Shown here piece by piece: positions 36,322 through 46,823 of a DNA stretch of 64,000 nucleotides (its first letter is position 1; every line of letters starts with the position of its first letter). Position numbers and translations under genes: made by a program. The notes under the pieces were generated by a model, which was given only the letters and a program-made list of their open reading frames with translations, did no database searches and was not told the DNA's origin. This DNA comes from Cepaea nemoralis (taxonomy: Eukaryota; Mollusca; Gastropoda; Stylommatophora; Helicidae). The stretch covers positions 725,501-789,500 of the forward strand of contig JACEFZ010003474.1 of assembly GCA_014155875.1 (NCBI GenBank), in the 5' to 3' direction.

Positions 36322-36852
36322 TCTTCTTCTTCTTTCGTTCGCTTGAAATATGTCTATATCTGCAATGTCGTCTCTTGCATGAATTGAACTGTTTTTTTCA
36401 GTTCACACAGTGGTCCATAGAGTTTATCTTCCACTGTCGTCTCTCTAGGCCAGACGGTTTGCCTAGATATGTTATATTTTGGGCAGTCTTGGAGTATGTG
36501 CTCTGCTGTCTGCGACGCCAATCCACATGTGCACATGGCTGTTTCACCAATCTTGAATTTTGTATACATGTGGTTGCGTAATCTATTGTGTCCTGTTCTG
36601 AGGCGCAGAATAATTACTTGTTCTGGTCTGTCCATAATGTGGTAGTCATCTTGAGCAGGTTTTGGTGGCTTTCTGACTGATGTGATCATTCTTTTCTTTT
36701 GGTGGTATGTAACGGGCACATCAGGCTGTTCCTCTTTGGCTCCTTCCTTAGCCAATTGATCAGCTCTGTCGTTTCCGGGTACTCCACAGTGGGATGGTAT
36801 CCACTGTATGGTGACTTTATGCTGACTGCTAAGTTCAGAAAGTAGTGTCCTT
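36322..36852 (-). mobile_element. I-type LINE, 5'-truncated, 531 bp, copy 2 only
   Basis: Exact 12-bp duplications TCAGCAGAAACT lie at 36310-36321 and 36853-36864. Copy 1 has one copy at the empty site (near 13950). The minus strand is open through RNase H (KVTIQWIPSHCGVPGNDRAD) and the zinc-knuckle-like CTCGLASQTAEHILQDC to the (AAG)n tail. It is the best preserved 3' end of this family in the window. Confidence 0.92.
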
Positions 36853-37142
36853 TCAGCAGAAACTAGTCTGGCTAACAAAAGGATGATTGGCCACGGTCTT
36901 CACTATGATGAAACCTGCCAAGGACAACAAAGTTTGAACACTGCCAGAATGCAAGAGAGTCTTGACAATTTCCCACAATGATGATAAACAATCAGCACCC
37001 AAGTCTTGCACTCACTGCTTAGACAGCTTATGAGCATGGTGATAAAATATCACCTGTCCTTAGTTTTACAAGTCATGCATGCGTGAAGAAATTGAAATTA
37101 TGGAATTCTAACAACAACAACAACAATATATTTTCACTTTAC

Positions 37143-37221
37143 TTTGTTTCTTTTTCAGTCCATCAGGTGATTCCCTTCGTCTTTTCCGTGGCCGTCCGAA
37201 TTTAGCTGAGTCTACATTTTC
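37143..37221 (-). CDS. NVL: NVL exon B', copy 2: basic nuclear-targeting patch
   Basis: A 79-bp exon (phase 0 to 1; donor GTAAAG). It encodes ENVDSAKFGRPRKRRRESPD and a Lys-rich end. GRPRKRRR resembles a nuclear localisation signal or AT-hook-like patch. The duplicate at 14230-14311 is one codon longer (an extra Lys). Confidence 0.7.
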
Positions 37222-37401
37222 CTGTTCAACAGAAATCATTAATTAAACATCTCAAACAGTGAAAATTCACAATCAATGTTACTAACATGAAAGCTCACGT
37301 GACAAAATATTCAGAAACATTACTAGGCTTGAAGAATGCAGTAACACAATAGCTCTTCAATGTGAAAGTTCACAATCAATGTTACTAACATGAAAGATTA
37401 A

Positions 37402-40400
37402 GGCAATGCTAACCTTAAAAAATTTAATTCCATAATACTTAATTTCTATGTTCTTTTATGGGATAGGGTTTGATATTAAAGACTGCTGATCGATAAAATA
37501 TTGTCAAATTGACTTTGCACTTAACGATTGCTATGGAAACCAAGATAAACAGCGGCCATCTTGAATTTCTTAATGTACCTCTAAAACATTTATTTTTAAA
37601 TGTACAGGCTAAATTCTTTGTTTTATGTGTAAATAAATAGACCCTTTACAAGTTTAGTAGAAAATTTTAATGATATCTCTTTGCAGTTTTTTTTTTCAAA
37701 ATGTGAAAATGGTAATGACATTTTTCATGACATTTTTTTTTTTTTTAGTATAGCACAAAAATTAAAATGTAATTTTCAAAATTAATCTACTTACAATGTA
37801 AGTGATATAATAAAGAATATCTCTGCAAAGTTTGAGTGAAATCTAACGAATAGTTTTTAAAACAATTGTACTTATGTATAAAAAACTGGCGAAATGAGAA
37901 AACGGGGAAAAACTAATTATTTTTTTGTTTTTTATTACTAATGAACTCTTTTACAGAGAAAAAAAGTGTAAAACTGGACCTTGAGTGTTAAAATTGTCCT
38001 GCTGAATATGCAGGACCTCCCTCCAGAGCATGCAGCTCACCTTGTCTCTTTAATTTGGCCGCTCGTACAGTGTCGCGTCTTTTAGTTTGTTTGTCCTTCT
38101 TGTACTTCAGACTATTTCTTACTTGCTTCTGCATCCTAAATGTTCCTAGTCTCTGCATATGCAGGCCTGTAGAAGGTCCATAAAACTGGGCAGTGTCTTG
38201 GGCAGCAGCAGCTCCAAAGTTGAACTCTCTTGCTGCAGTTACAACTGCAAACTGAACACGCTTGCGAGAGGCAAAGTTGTCTTTAGTGCATCGAGCCCAT
38301 ATCAAGCTGTGTAAACACTCATTTGAATTCTGAGTTTGTCCTGACACACATCTACTAAGTAGTTTAGTTTAGTTTGCGCAGTGCTGTTCCAAGGCGTTTA
38401 CTGACATGGTTGATACACTCCTCTTTGTCTATCTGAATGTCATCCCCATATGGTTTGATCTTGGTAAGTTCCGCAAATGTTTTGGTGTCACCATCAGAAA
38501 GTATTGACGTGTAGCGAAGTTTATGACGGGCCACAGACCGTCGCCACAGCACCCTTGCAGCCTTCACCTCCATCATTCCAGCAGATCCTGTGAAATTGTT
38601 GTCACAGTTTAAAAGATGTTCTGCCTTCCATGCTGCAAATTCATCTGGTTTGTCCCTGGAAAGTCTTACCAGTGGTTTCACACACCTGGCAATATGTGGA
38701 CATAACATGGGCATCTATGCAAACTCCTGTAAGAACATCCACTGCACAGCCAACTCCAATGTGGGATGTGTGGCCTCTAGTCAGTCAAGTGCCATCAAAG
38801 CTGACACTAATATCTAGCACATCATTGTCATGTAGAGTTATGCCTGACTGTTGTGCATGAGCCTGTCGAACATACTTTACGGTTTGAGAAAAAAGTGTCC
38901 TCCAGATCTTCTATCTTTGAATATAGTTTATTCGCTTTGCTGTGAAATGTTTTGTGATGAATACCTTGCAGGTTTATATTTTCACAAAAATTATTAAATG
39001 TTGTTGCACCCATCCCACAAACTAATGCTGAATATACTGACTGGCTGTTGACAGCAAAAGATCTATCCCCATCATTACTTTTTTCAGATAGGTATCTTCC
39101 ACACACTACTTCTTCACAACAAGAGCAGTAAACCTCTGCATACACAGCTAATCCCTTGCCTTTCTTGCTGTAAGTTTTCAAAATAAGACTATCATTTTTA
39201 CAAACTGGACAACATAACAATTTGATTATTGCCTCAATTTCTGAACAATCAACTATTGCTCTGTGATCCCGTTTTTGATATCCATTGTCGTCACCAGAAT
39301 CATACTTGCTGCTAGTGGATGTTGTGTATTTATACGTATCTCTTTTAAATTGGCTTCGGGTAATAAAAGAATCACTTCCACAACTTTGAGAAGAACACGA
39401 TAGCACTGATTCATTCAGATTCACTGTCAAAACACTTAGATTTGGAAGTGGCATGTGCACTTTAGCTGGGTCGCTTTCAGTAGTTTCAGAATTGTCTGTA
39501 TCATTTACGACGTTCTGATAGGCTTTTCGCTGCTTACGAGCATTTGCGAGGTGTAGTCTGAGAGATTACTTACGTTGAGTGGATGACTGGATGTTAAATT
39601 TCTTAGAACGAGGCATATTTCAATGCGTGTCAGTCTGTCGTCAACAATGAACTTTCAGCACGTCGCCAGGTGTAAACAACACAAAGCCGCCATTTTGGAA
39701 ACCCACGTGATCAATTTCAGCCATCGGCGAACGCGGATTGCTTACGATGTTCCATATATGGAAGTTTCCGGAAGATGATAGACACGAATAAACCCGATGT
39801 ACACAGAAGAGCTTCCGATTAGACGAACTCGGAGTATCACGAACAGTTACGGAAGTTCACGACCTTTCCAGGGATACCTTACACGCGCGTGTCGTGTTTT
39901 CCTGAGATATCGTTGCTAGGATTTGAAAACCGTCAATTTCGCAACAATTTTCAATAATTATACAATTTGACACAGAGGGTGGGTTCAGTAAATTATGAAT
40001 ATTACATAAAAATAACAGTTTTTAAACAAAAACAAGTACAGAATCTGATAGAAGACATGATAAGGTGTCTAAAAATGAACTATTCCAAAAATAGCCAAGT
40101 TGACAAAAAATCGATGTTTTTACTGCCGCACATCGCCTTAAGTGACAACACGTTAGGTACTTTAGTTCACATTTACTGAACTTTACCTGAATTTTTTTTG
40201 CGGTGATTTACGTTTATCTGTTTTTGTGACTCCAATATGGGGACTGTAAGCGTACAGATGATGTTAAATTCCACGATTATTTCAAGATCGAGTTAAAACA
40301 GTCACCGATTACTTTATATAGTTTATCCCACCCCGTTTTGCATTCTGCATTTCTGGCTAATCGGGAATCCTTGTTATACCAGAGAACCAGGCTGTCTATT

Positions 40401-41160
40401 CTAAGTGGTAAGTAAACTCATAAATACCGTTTTATAAGACGTATTACATTGTTATGCTATGTATTATTAAATGTAGCATCCATTTTTACGTGCATGTTGT
40501 AATTTTCGACCATTTAAGTTGGCATTCAATCTCACACTAAAATTATGAAGATCGCATGCTGTAATGTGGTATTTCAATGGTGGGGAATGACAGTTTTCAT
40601 TGTCATACTCTATTTAATTATTGTTATGGAGTATTCAGAGCAATTAACATGATAATGAATGCATGTGTACATTCAACACCCATTATTGTATGTATGTTTA
40701 ATTTTTCATCACTCTTCAAGGACAAGATCATTGATAATTTTGCATCTTTCCAACGGGACTTCTTTTGTCAAAATGCACCTATCTAAGCTGGCTGACAAGA
40801 CTCACGTGCAGTGACTCGCGTGCAGTAACGCGCGGTCTGACGTCACACAGATGACGTGAAGATGTATATATCTGTGTGCGTGTGTGAGTTAGACAGGCCG
40901 CTGTGTTAATCTCCCTTGGCGACAGTGTAAACCGGTAGTTGTGTGAGTTTGTAGGTAGGGTCACAAATAGTGAAAGGTCAAAATCGTTGTGTGTTTTTTT
41001 CAATATGTCCCTTTTAAATGATTAACTTACACAAAAGATTAATATCTCAGCTTAAAATTGACCTAAAAGACTTGAATAAGGTACCGTTGGATTTGTTTTT
41101 TCAAGAGCTATCCAACTATGCAGGTTATATAATTAAAAAGCAATGTAGAAAAAGTTACTA
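37402..41160 (-). mobile_element. Mutator-like DNA transposon, copy 2 only
   Basis: An insertion relative to copy 1 (site near 14690; right edge uncertain). The transposase reads on the minus strand from about 39615 (MPRSKKFNIQSSTQRK, then a stop) to about 37985. The flanking 39620-41160 is noncoding and includes CpG-rich stretches near 39700-39910 and 40790-40960. I could not match its terminal inverted repeats. Confidence 0.65.
37985..39615 (-). pseudogene. Mutator-like transposase pseudogene
   Basis: Ordered motifs: a cysteine cluster (LLCCPVCKNDSLI, then VYCSCCEEVVCGRYL) at 39460-38828; ISVSFDGTWLTRGHTSHIGV at about 38810-38760; NNFTGSAGMMEVKAARVLWR and then ILSDGDTKTFAEL and KEECINHVSKRLGTALRK at 38714-38364; and a basic Gln-rich C-terminus to 37988. 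These are hallmarks of the Mutator-like transposase domain. A premature stop and at least two frameshifts break it. Confidence 0.8.
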
Positions 41161-41173
41161 AAGTGGCTACAAC

Positions 41174-41416
41174 ATGTTAAGATACAGTGGGTGCATTGGT
41201 CCAATGGTTGACAATGGCATAAATGCAATTGGGCAAGGCTTCGATGTCAGCTCTGGTACAGGAGGCAAAGACTGGCCACCCATACCTCTGTACACTCTGG
41301 TCTACAAAAATGTGATGGTCCTAACATTTCACAAACCTGCAGTAGCTTCCTGCTATAGGACATTTACAGAAAACTTAAAGAACACTTTGTCAAAAGGAAC
41401 CCCAAACCCTTTGTGA
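41174..41416 (+). pseudogene. Unidentified coding-like fragment, copy 2
   Basis: An 80-codon frame, counterpart of 14700-14894 (DNGINAIGQGFDVSSGTGGK), which runs on to YRTFTENLKNTLSKGTPNPL. Function not recognised. Confidence 0.35.
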
Positions 41417-41487
41417 TTCTGATTTAATCAGCTCTCCACACATGCTGGATTATGAAAAAAAAATTATATCTCTGTACTAGTACTAGG

Positions 41488-41633
41488 CCGGTTCTGTGGC
41501 AAAGTGGTTACAAATGCAATTCTTAATACCACATTTGAAACACAGCTCAAGACGATTTGAAAGCAGATGGCCTTGCACTAATTTCCATGCAATGGTATGA
41601 GTGCCTGTTGTTCAGAAAGCAATGGCAAACTTC
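41488..41633 (+). mobile_element. SINE S1, left half, split by LINE
   Basis: Head GGCCGGTTCTGTGGCAAAGT and body to AGCAATGGCAAACT. It resumes at 42055. Target duplication GCAATGGCAAACT / GCAATGCAAACT around the LINE. Confidence 0.75.
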
Positions 41634-42054
41634 ATTCATTCATTTAGTAGCATATCCCTTGCAGAACCTCGCTCCCATAACAACCTTCCGGAAAACTTCT
41701 CGGTCATAAACAAGATATCCCACATCCGATATACCCATCTGGAGATCATCTGCCACATCCTGCACCCATCTTTTCTTTGGCCTTCCTCTTCCTCTCTTCC
41801 CAGGCATATACCCCTCCATGATTGTTCTCTCTGAACTTTCATGACGTTTCAAGTGACAAAAATATTTCAGATTTCTTTGTTTTATAGTCTTTAGTAGCCA
41901 ACCTTCTTCAATATTCAGATTTTGTTGTATGGATTCATTTGCTCTTTTCTGTATCCAAGATATTCTTACAACCTGTCTATAACATTTATATTCAAAGGCA
42001 TTTATGCACAATTCAGCTTGTTTAGTAAGTGTCCAGGTCTCACAGGCGTATGTT
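41634..42054 (-). mobile_element. RTE-like LINE 3' end nested in SINE
   Basis: Minus-strand frame with CIATYACETWTLTKQAELCI, NLKYFCHLKRHESSERTIME and RGRGRPKKRWVQDVADDL, ending in an ATGAATGA-type tail at 41634-41645. The same family is at 333-1150 and 10245-10791. Confidence 0.8.
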
Positions 42055-42150
42055 GCAATGCAAACTACTGAACGTAAACTTGCCCAGGAATCAAAGACAG
42101 TCAAAAAACAAGGGAGTTAACTGCTACGTCCTGTAAGGAATATGCAACTA
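42055..42150 (+). mobile_element. SINE S1, right half
   Basis: GCAAACTACTGAACGTAAAC to CCTGTAAGGAATATGCAACT, completing the SINE begun at 41488. Confidence 0.7.
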
Positions 42151-42186
42151 ACTTTTAACTGGGTAAAATATCTGAATATAACTTAC

Positions 42187-42528
42187 CTTTGTTTTATCAC
42201 TGGAACCATCATCATCAATTAAGTCCATATCATTGTTGGCTGTAGCCAAGTGAATGCTGCTGTTGTGGCTGACATCCAGTTCCATCTTTTCTGCAGGAGT
42301 ATTTGTATTTGATCTCCTGTCAATGCACAAACTCAAAGATTCACTGCCTTGCAAGTTATCTGATCCAGCCTGAGCCCCAGAGAGTTTTGAAGCTCTTTTC
42401 TGTGAGTCTGCAGATGAGGATACTATGGCTGTATGTGTAGAGGTGGTCACTTTGTTAACTGAGGTAGGAGTTGCTGGTCTTCCTTGCCTGTACATGCTGT
42501 TGATCATACTGTTCATAATGTTTTTGTC
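42187..42528 (-). CDS. NVL: NVL linker exon (present only in copy 2)
   Basis: A 342-bp, 114-codon exon, phase 0 to 0 (acceptor TTTTAG, donor GTAAGT). It begins DKNIMNSMINSMYRQGRP, equivalent to the Met-Asn...Leu-Tyr-Arg-Lys-Gly motif after the acidic stretch in human NVL. The rest is a low-complexity Ser/Thr/Asp linker ending DMDLIDDDGSSDKTK. No equivalent is seen in copy 1. Because it is a multiple of three in phase 0, its loss keeps the frame. Confidence 0.8.
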
Positions 42529-42764
42529 CTAAAAGAAATCAAAAAGGTAAAAGTAATTGCAAGGCAGATATTTCCACAAAGTAAAATGGCTCACTGTGTA
42601 CAGTAACAGCACATATTAAATTCTGCAGATCCTGTCCTTTGTCTGATACAGTATTGACTGCAGATACTGAATAGGATCTGCAGCATTCAGTGAATGTTGG
42701 TATCGTACAAAGTGAGCAACTAGGATTAGAATTAACTTGTAAGAAAACATAAATTATGGTCATC

Positions 42765-43125
42765 TCCAAGCAGACAAAAATACCACAATGTAAAATTCAA
42801 GTAAATGGGAAAATTCTTAAACAGGTGAATTGGTACAACTATCTAACAACTATCATAATATCTGACACAAGATGCTTTGTTGAAATTAGAATAAGAATGG
42901 CCAAGGCATAAGCAGCCTTTTGCAAAATGAAAAGCAAAATCACAGTCAACTGAAGTGAGAACAGGAGTGTTAAAGCGCTAAGTAGTACCAATACTGTTGA
43001 TGCATGTGAAACGTCAACAATAAGCAGACAAGATGAGAAATCTGCACGACCTGAGGAAATTGCAAAGAAATACCTAGATTAAGACAGAAAAATGAATGTG
43101 GAAGTCTTTCGAGAAACATGAAAAC
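42765..43125 (+). mobile_element. RTE-like LINE fragment
   Basis: The plus strand reads SKQTKIPQCKIQVNGKILKQ, then RIRMAKA and AAFCKMKSKIT, a LINE post-RT region. Degenerate. Confidence 0.55.
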
Positions 43126-43140
43126 TATAAACTGATTAGT

Positions 43141-43669
43141 TGTTCTTCTTTCGTTAGCTTGAAATATGTCTATAACTGCAATGCTGTCTCTCGTATGAAT
43201 TGAACTGTCTTTTTCAGTTCACACAGCGGTCCATAGAGTTTATCTTCCACTGCCGTCTCTCTAGGCCAGAAGGTTTGCCTAGATATGTTATATTTTGGGC
43301 AGTCTTGGAGTATGTGCTCTGCTGTCTGCGACGCCAATCCACATGTGCACATGGCTGTTTCGCCAATCTTGAATTTTGTATACATGTGGTTGCGTAATCT
43401 ATTGTGCCCTGTTCTGAGGCGCAGAATAATGACTTGTTCTGCACATGCATGTATGTGTATACACATCTAGAGCACACTGGTTATTTTCCGGCGCCAGAAA
43501 CTCGCCGTCGCCCCTTCTCCTGTTAGTAGAAACAGTTCCGCCACGTGAAGGCCAGGAGTTGGACTTTTGCTACATAGGTTATGTATTCACGAGCCATTGG
43601 GGTATTTAAGCAATCTTGGGTGCTCACCCCAACACTGCGCCCCGGCTACATACAGGAACATTTGGAACC
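43141..43669 (-). mobile_element. Miniature I-type LINE with both ends, 529 bp
   Basis: Exact 11-bp duplications AACTGATTAGT at 43130-43140 and 43670-43680. On the minus strand it begins GGTTCCAAATGTTCCTGTA (the 5' end also seen in the hAT-borne LINEs), keeps about 230 bp of 5' sequence, and jumps to the ORF2 end (EQVIILRLRTGHNRLRNHMY to the 3' tail). Confidence 0.85.
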
Positions 43670-44104
43670 AACTGATTAGTGATACTAGATATACAATTAT
43701 TTTTTGGCCTGTTAAGAAGAGGAATCAATGTGAAAACTCAGTAAAAGCTGACAAACTTAATGGAAAAAGAGCAAGGGGAATACTGTGCTAGCATATTCTC
43801 ACGAGTTTTATTTCTTCATTCCTGATTTCATCTTGTTTTTCCTCCCAACAGTCTTCCTTCCAGGTAAAATATGAGGTACCTAACATAGCTGGGTCAACTA
43901 CAATGGTTAGGGCTTCATTATAATAAAATTTAGGTATATTAAATGCTATAAATAACACATATACTATATTATGACTTTGTGAAGAAGCAGTTTTATCCAC
44001 CAGGCTAAACAACTCTGCAGAGAAACCACTGATCTTTCCACAGTTGGTATCCCACTGATAACTATTCCAGAGTGAACTCCTTGGAAAGATGAACATAGAC
44101 TATC

Positions 44105-44935
44105 GCTACATATCCAGACAAAAGTGAGAGGAATATTTGACAAGGAAGAACAGAACAGTGTACAGCGCAGAACAGCCACTCCCAGCTTACTTGATGACAA
44201 ATACCCACGGGATCTCTGGATCCGAGTCTACACAGATGGGTCAGAGCAAAATGCTGTTCGAAATGGAGGAGTGGGAGTGTATATAGAATACCCAAATAAT
44301 ACTAGGGACACAGCCAGAGTTCCAACAGGAAAGTACTGCCATAACTATGATGCTGAAATTGAGGCAATCAAGATAGCAACAGAGAAATTACTAAATACCA
44401 GCAATGGTAAACAACCTGTGGTGATATTGACAGATGCAAAATCAGTACTCGAGGCGCTCCTGTCTGGGAAATTACCAGTTCTAAAGACACTACTTTCTGA
44501 ACTTAGCAGTCGGCATAAGGTCACCATACAGTGGATACCATCCCACTGTGGAGTACCCAGAAACGACAGAGCTGATCGACTGGCTAAGGAAGGAGCAAAA
44601 GAAGAACAGCCTGGTGTGCCCATTACATTCCACCAAAAGATAAGAATGATCAAATCAGTTAGAAGGCCACCAAACCCTACTCAAGACTAACACCACGTTA
44701 TGGACAGACCAGAACAGGTCATTATTCTGTGCCTCAGAACAGGACACAATAGATTATGCAACCACATGTACACACAATTCAAGATTGGTGACTCAGCTAT
44801 GTGCACATGTGGTTTGGCATCGCAGACAGCAGAGCACATACTCCAGGACTGCCCAAACTACAACATATCCAGGCGAACCTTCTGGCCTAGAGAGACAACA
44901 GTGGAAGATAAACTCTACTGTGTTTATTGTCCATG
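44105..44935 (+). mobile_element. I-type LINE fragment with complete RNase H
   Basis: The plus strand is open 44124-44690. It shows VYTDGSEQNAVRNGGVGVYI, YDAEIEAIKIA, VILTDAKSVLEAL and TIQWIPSHCGVPRNDRADRL, so the Asp-Glu-Asp RNase HI residues are present. One stop precedes the C-terminal zinc-knuckle-like part. It ends abruptly without the 3' tail. Confidence 0.8.
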
Positions 44936-45709
44936 TTTCACATGCATACAACAATACTGATGAAAGCTACCTAATATTCAAGTTATCCAGATGTTCATTA
45001 AAAATACAACAGTTATAAACATTCATGCAAGAAACATTCAGAATGTCAATAACAAAGTCAAAGTAAAGTGCATCTACAAGCCAATCTTTCAGATGTGGTG
45101 CCTGGCCCACATTTTTTTTGCATAAGCAACAGGTGTATTGTAGTCAGTGTTAAACAGGCCACATTAATATTTTCTATCACAGATCTCTACTATCCATTTT
45201 ATGAACGTAAGTCATGTGAGTAGCACGAAGGACATACCACCGCACTACCATAGCCTCCAATAGACAAATATCAAATTTCCTGCTCTCCTTTCTCATTTTC
45301 CTCACACTTCCATAGTAAGACTCAATTTGGAGAGGGGCATCTCCCTCTAACTTGGGAAGTGTTGGATGCAAATCTATTTTTAGCGATTTCTTTAAAATTA
45401 GGAAGCTAGGATGCAACACTCTCCTCTGATCCCTGCGTAGTACATTGGATACATAGTCCTCAAGAACAAGGTGAAAGAATAGGCTTTGGTGTGTACATTA
45501 AAACAAGATATGACTCCAGAACCTTCTGTGGACACTAACCTCTAAGCCAATGAATAATTCCTTCCTCATCTTTCTTAGACCTCCATTTTAATGTTTCTAA
45601 TAAAAGTAATAGTTAGTTGAAGGTTAAAAACAGTGCTATGAAGATGGGCCTTAATCCATAAATAATCAATCATATTTAAAATGTAGTCAAAGTTAAAAGT
45701 CAAACTCAC

Positions 45710-45746
45710 TTGATGTTGATCAGCTTCATAGTCCGCTTCACTGTCA
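45710..45746 (-). CDS. NVL: NVL exon A', copy 2: acidic stretch
   Basis: A 37-bp exon (acceptor TTTCACTAG, donor GTGAGT; phase 2 in, phase 0 out) encoding SDSEADYEADQHQ. It corresponds to the acidic Ser/Asp stretch after the NVL winged helix. Its duplicate at 23881-23917 differs by Ala to Val and Gln to Lys. Confidence 0.75.
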
Positions 45747-45829
45747 CTAGTGAAAGAAACAAAATGAAATATCAGTGAAAACTGTGACATGGAGAAAGCT
45801 TGTATTATATCACAGCCTCAATATGAAAT

Positions 45830-46250
45830 ATTATCATCATGTGCTATGTTAAGCATGGGCAGCCATGGTTCACCCATCTCACCAGAATCTTGGATCACAT
45901 CTGTGTTGTTGTCATGATTATGCCAAGTGGCCAAGTTTTCCAGGTCTTTGTCTCTTGCTATTTTTTCTATCCAGTTTGCAAGTTTATTTCTCCTGATATA
46001 GTGTCCAACAAATCTGACTGTCATGTCTAATTTCTACTAACACTTTATGGCAGTCATTTGTTTCATGTTTGGTTGTCTCATTAATTTTCAATCCCTTCAC
46101 AGTATTATTTGCATTTTCCTCAAAAACCACACTTCCATGCCCATTAGGTGTTTCTCAGCTTGTCTCTTTATTAAATGCCTCCATATATGGTCACTACGCT
46201 TTTATTTTCACTCAAAAATTAGTCACTGTTTCTCAGCTTTCTGAGGACTA
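45830..46250 (-). mobile_element. LINE C-terminal fragment
   Basis: The minus strand has RFVGHYIRRNKLANWIEKIA and LATWHNHDNNTDVIQDSGEM. The duplication's right edge (46034) falls inside it. Confidence 0.5.
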
Positions 46251-46514
46251 GGTAGCATATTAGAAGACCTCAATATTCTTACGCAAAGGAGTTGTATCTA
46301 TCGAAGGCAAATTAGAATTAAAATCTTAAACAGGTCACCATTTGCTGACAGCTCTAGGGCTAGCTCTTTAGGCCATCTAAATTCCTCCTGGCAACAATGT
46401 AAAATAATGCCACAATGAAAGTTTAAAAAAAACAACACTTTTCACATATCTGTCCATGTGCACAAAGAACAAAAACAACTTAGATTAAACGCTGAACTAA
46501 CGAAGAAACCCTAC

Positions 46515-46581
46515 CTGCTACTACCATCGGTGGATATGATAATGCCTTCTTTCTGCAGCTCTTTCATAGCAATTGTAAGTC
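46515..46581 (-). CDS. NVL: NVL exon N3: end of winged-helix-like region
   Basis: A 67-bp exon (acceptor CAACAG, donor GTAGGG; phase 1 in, phase 2 out). It encodes LTIAMKELQKEGIIISTDGS, then a Ser-rich end that continues into the acidic exon. The intron upstream of it holds the 87-bp minisatellite and a SINE. Confidence 0.75.
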
Positions 46582-46823
46582 CTGTTGAATCAAAAACATC
46601 ATATCAAATATTGTTAATTTTTAGAATCAAACGGTTTCCTTATATGAATTAAAAAAATATATTTACTTGAGTAAATTAGTGTAAGAAGCAACCTTTACAC
46701 ATTAAAACAGACTGGGCAAATGTCACTTGAGTAAATATACTGTAAGAAACAACCTTTACACATTATAATAGACTGGGCAAATGTCACTTGCCAATACCTC
46801 ACCAGGAAATGTCCCAGGCAGTC

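Larger units (their letters stand above)
25018..46034. repeat. Segmental duplication, copy 2
   Basis: About 21.0 kb, direct orientation relative to 936-24240. Exon differences counted by eye range from about 1.5% (Walker A exon) to about 7% (pore-loop exon). It lacks the Tigger, mariner, RTE 5' part and 2840-4891 LINE of copy 1. It adds its own hAT, SINE, LINE and Mutator-like insertions. Confidence 0.85.

Noticed and set aside
936..46034. Uncollapsed haplotypes placed in tandem by the assembler
   Set aside because: Not fully excluded. Exon differences up to about 7%, many private insertions and one missing exon favour a true old duplication. A highly heterozygous species could still mimic this.
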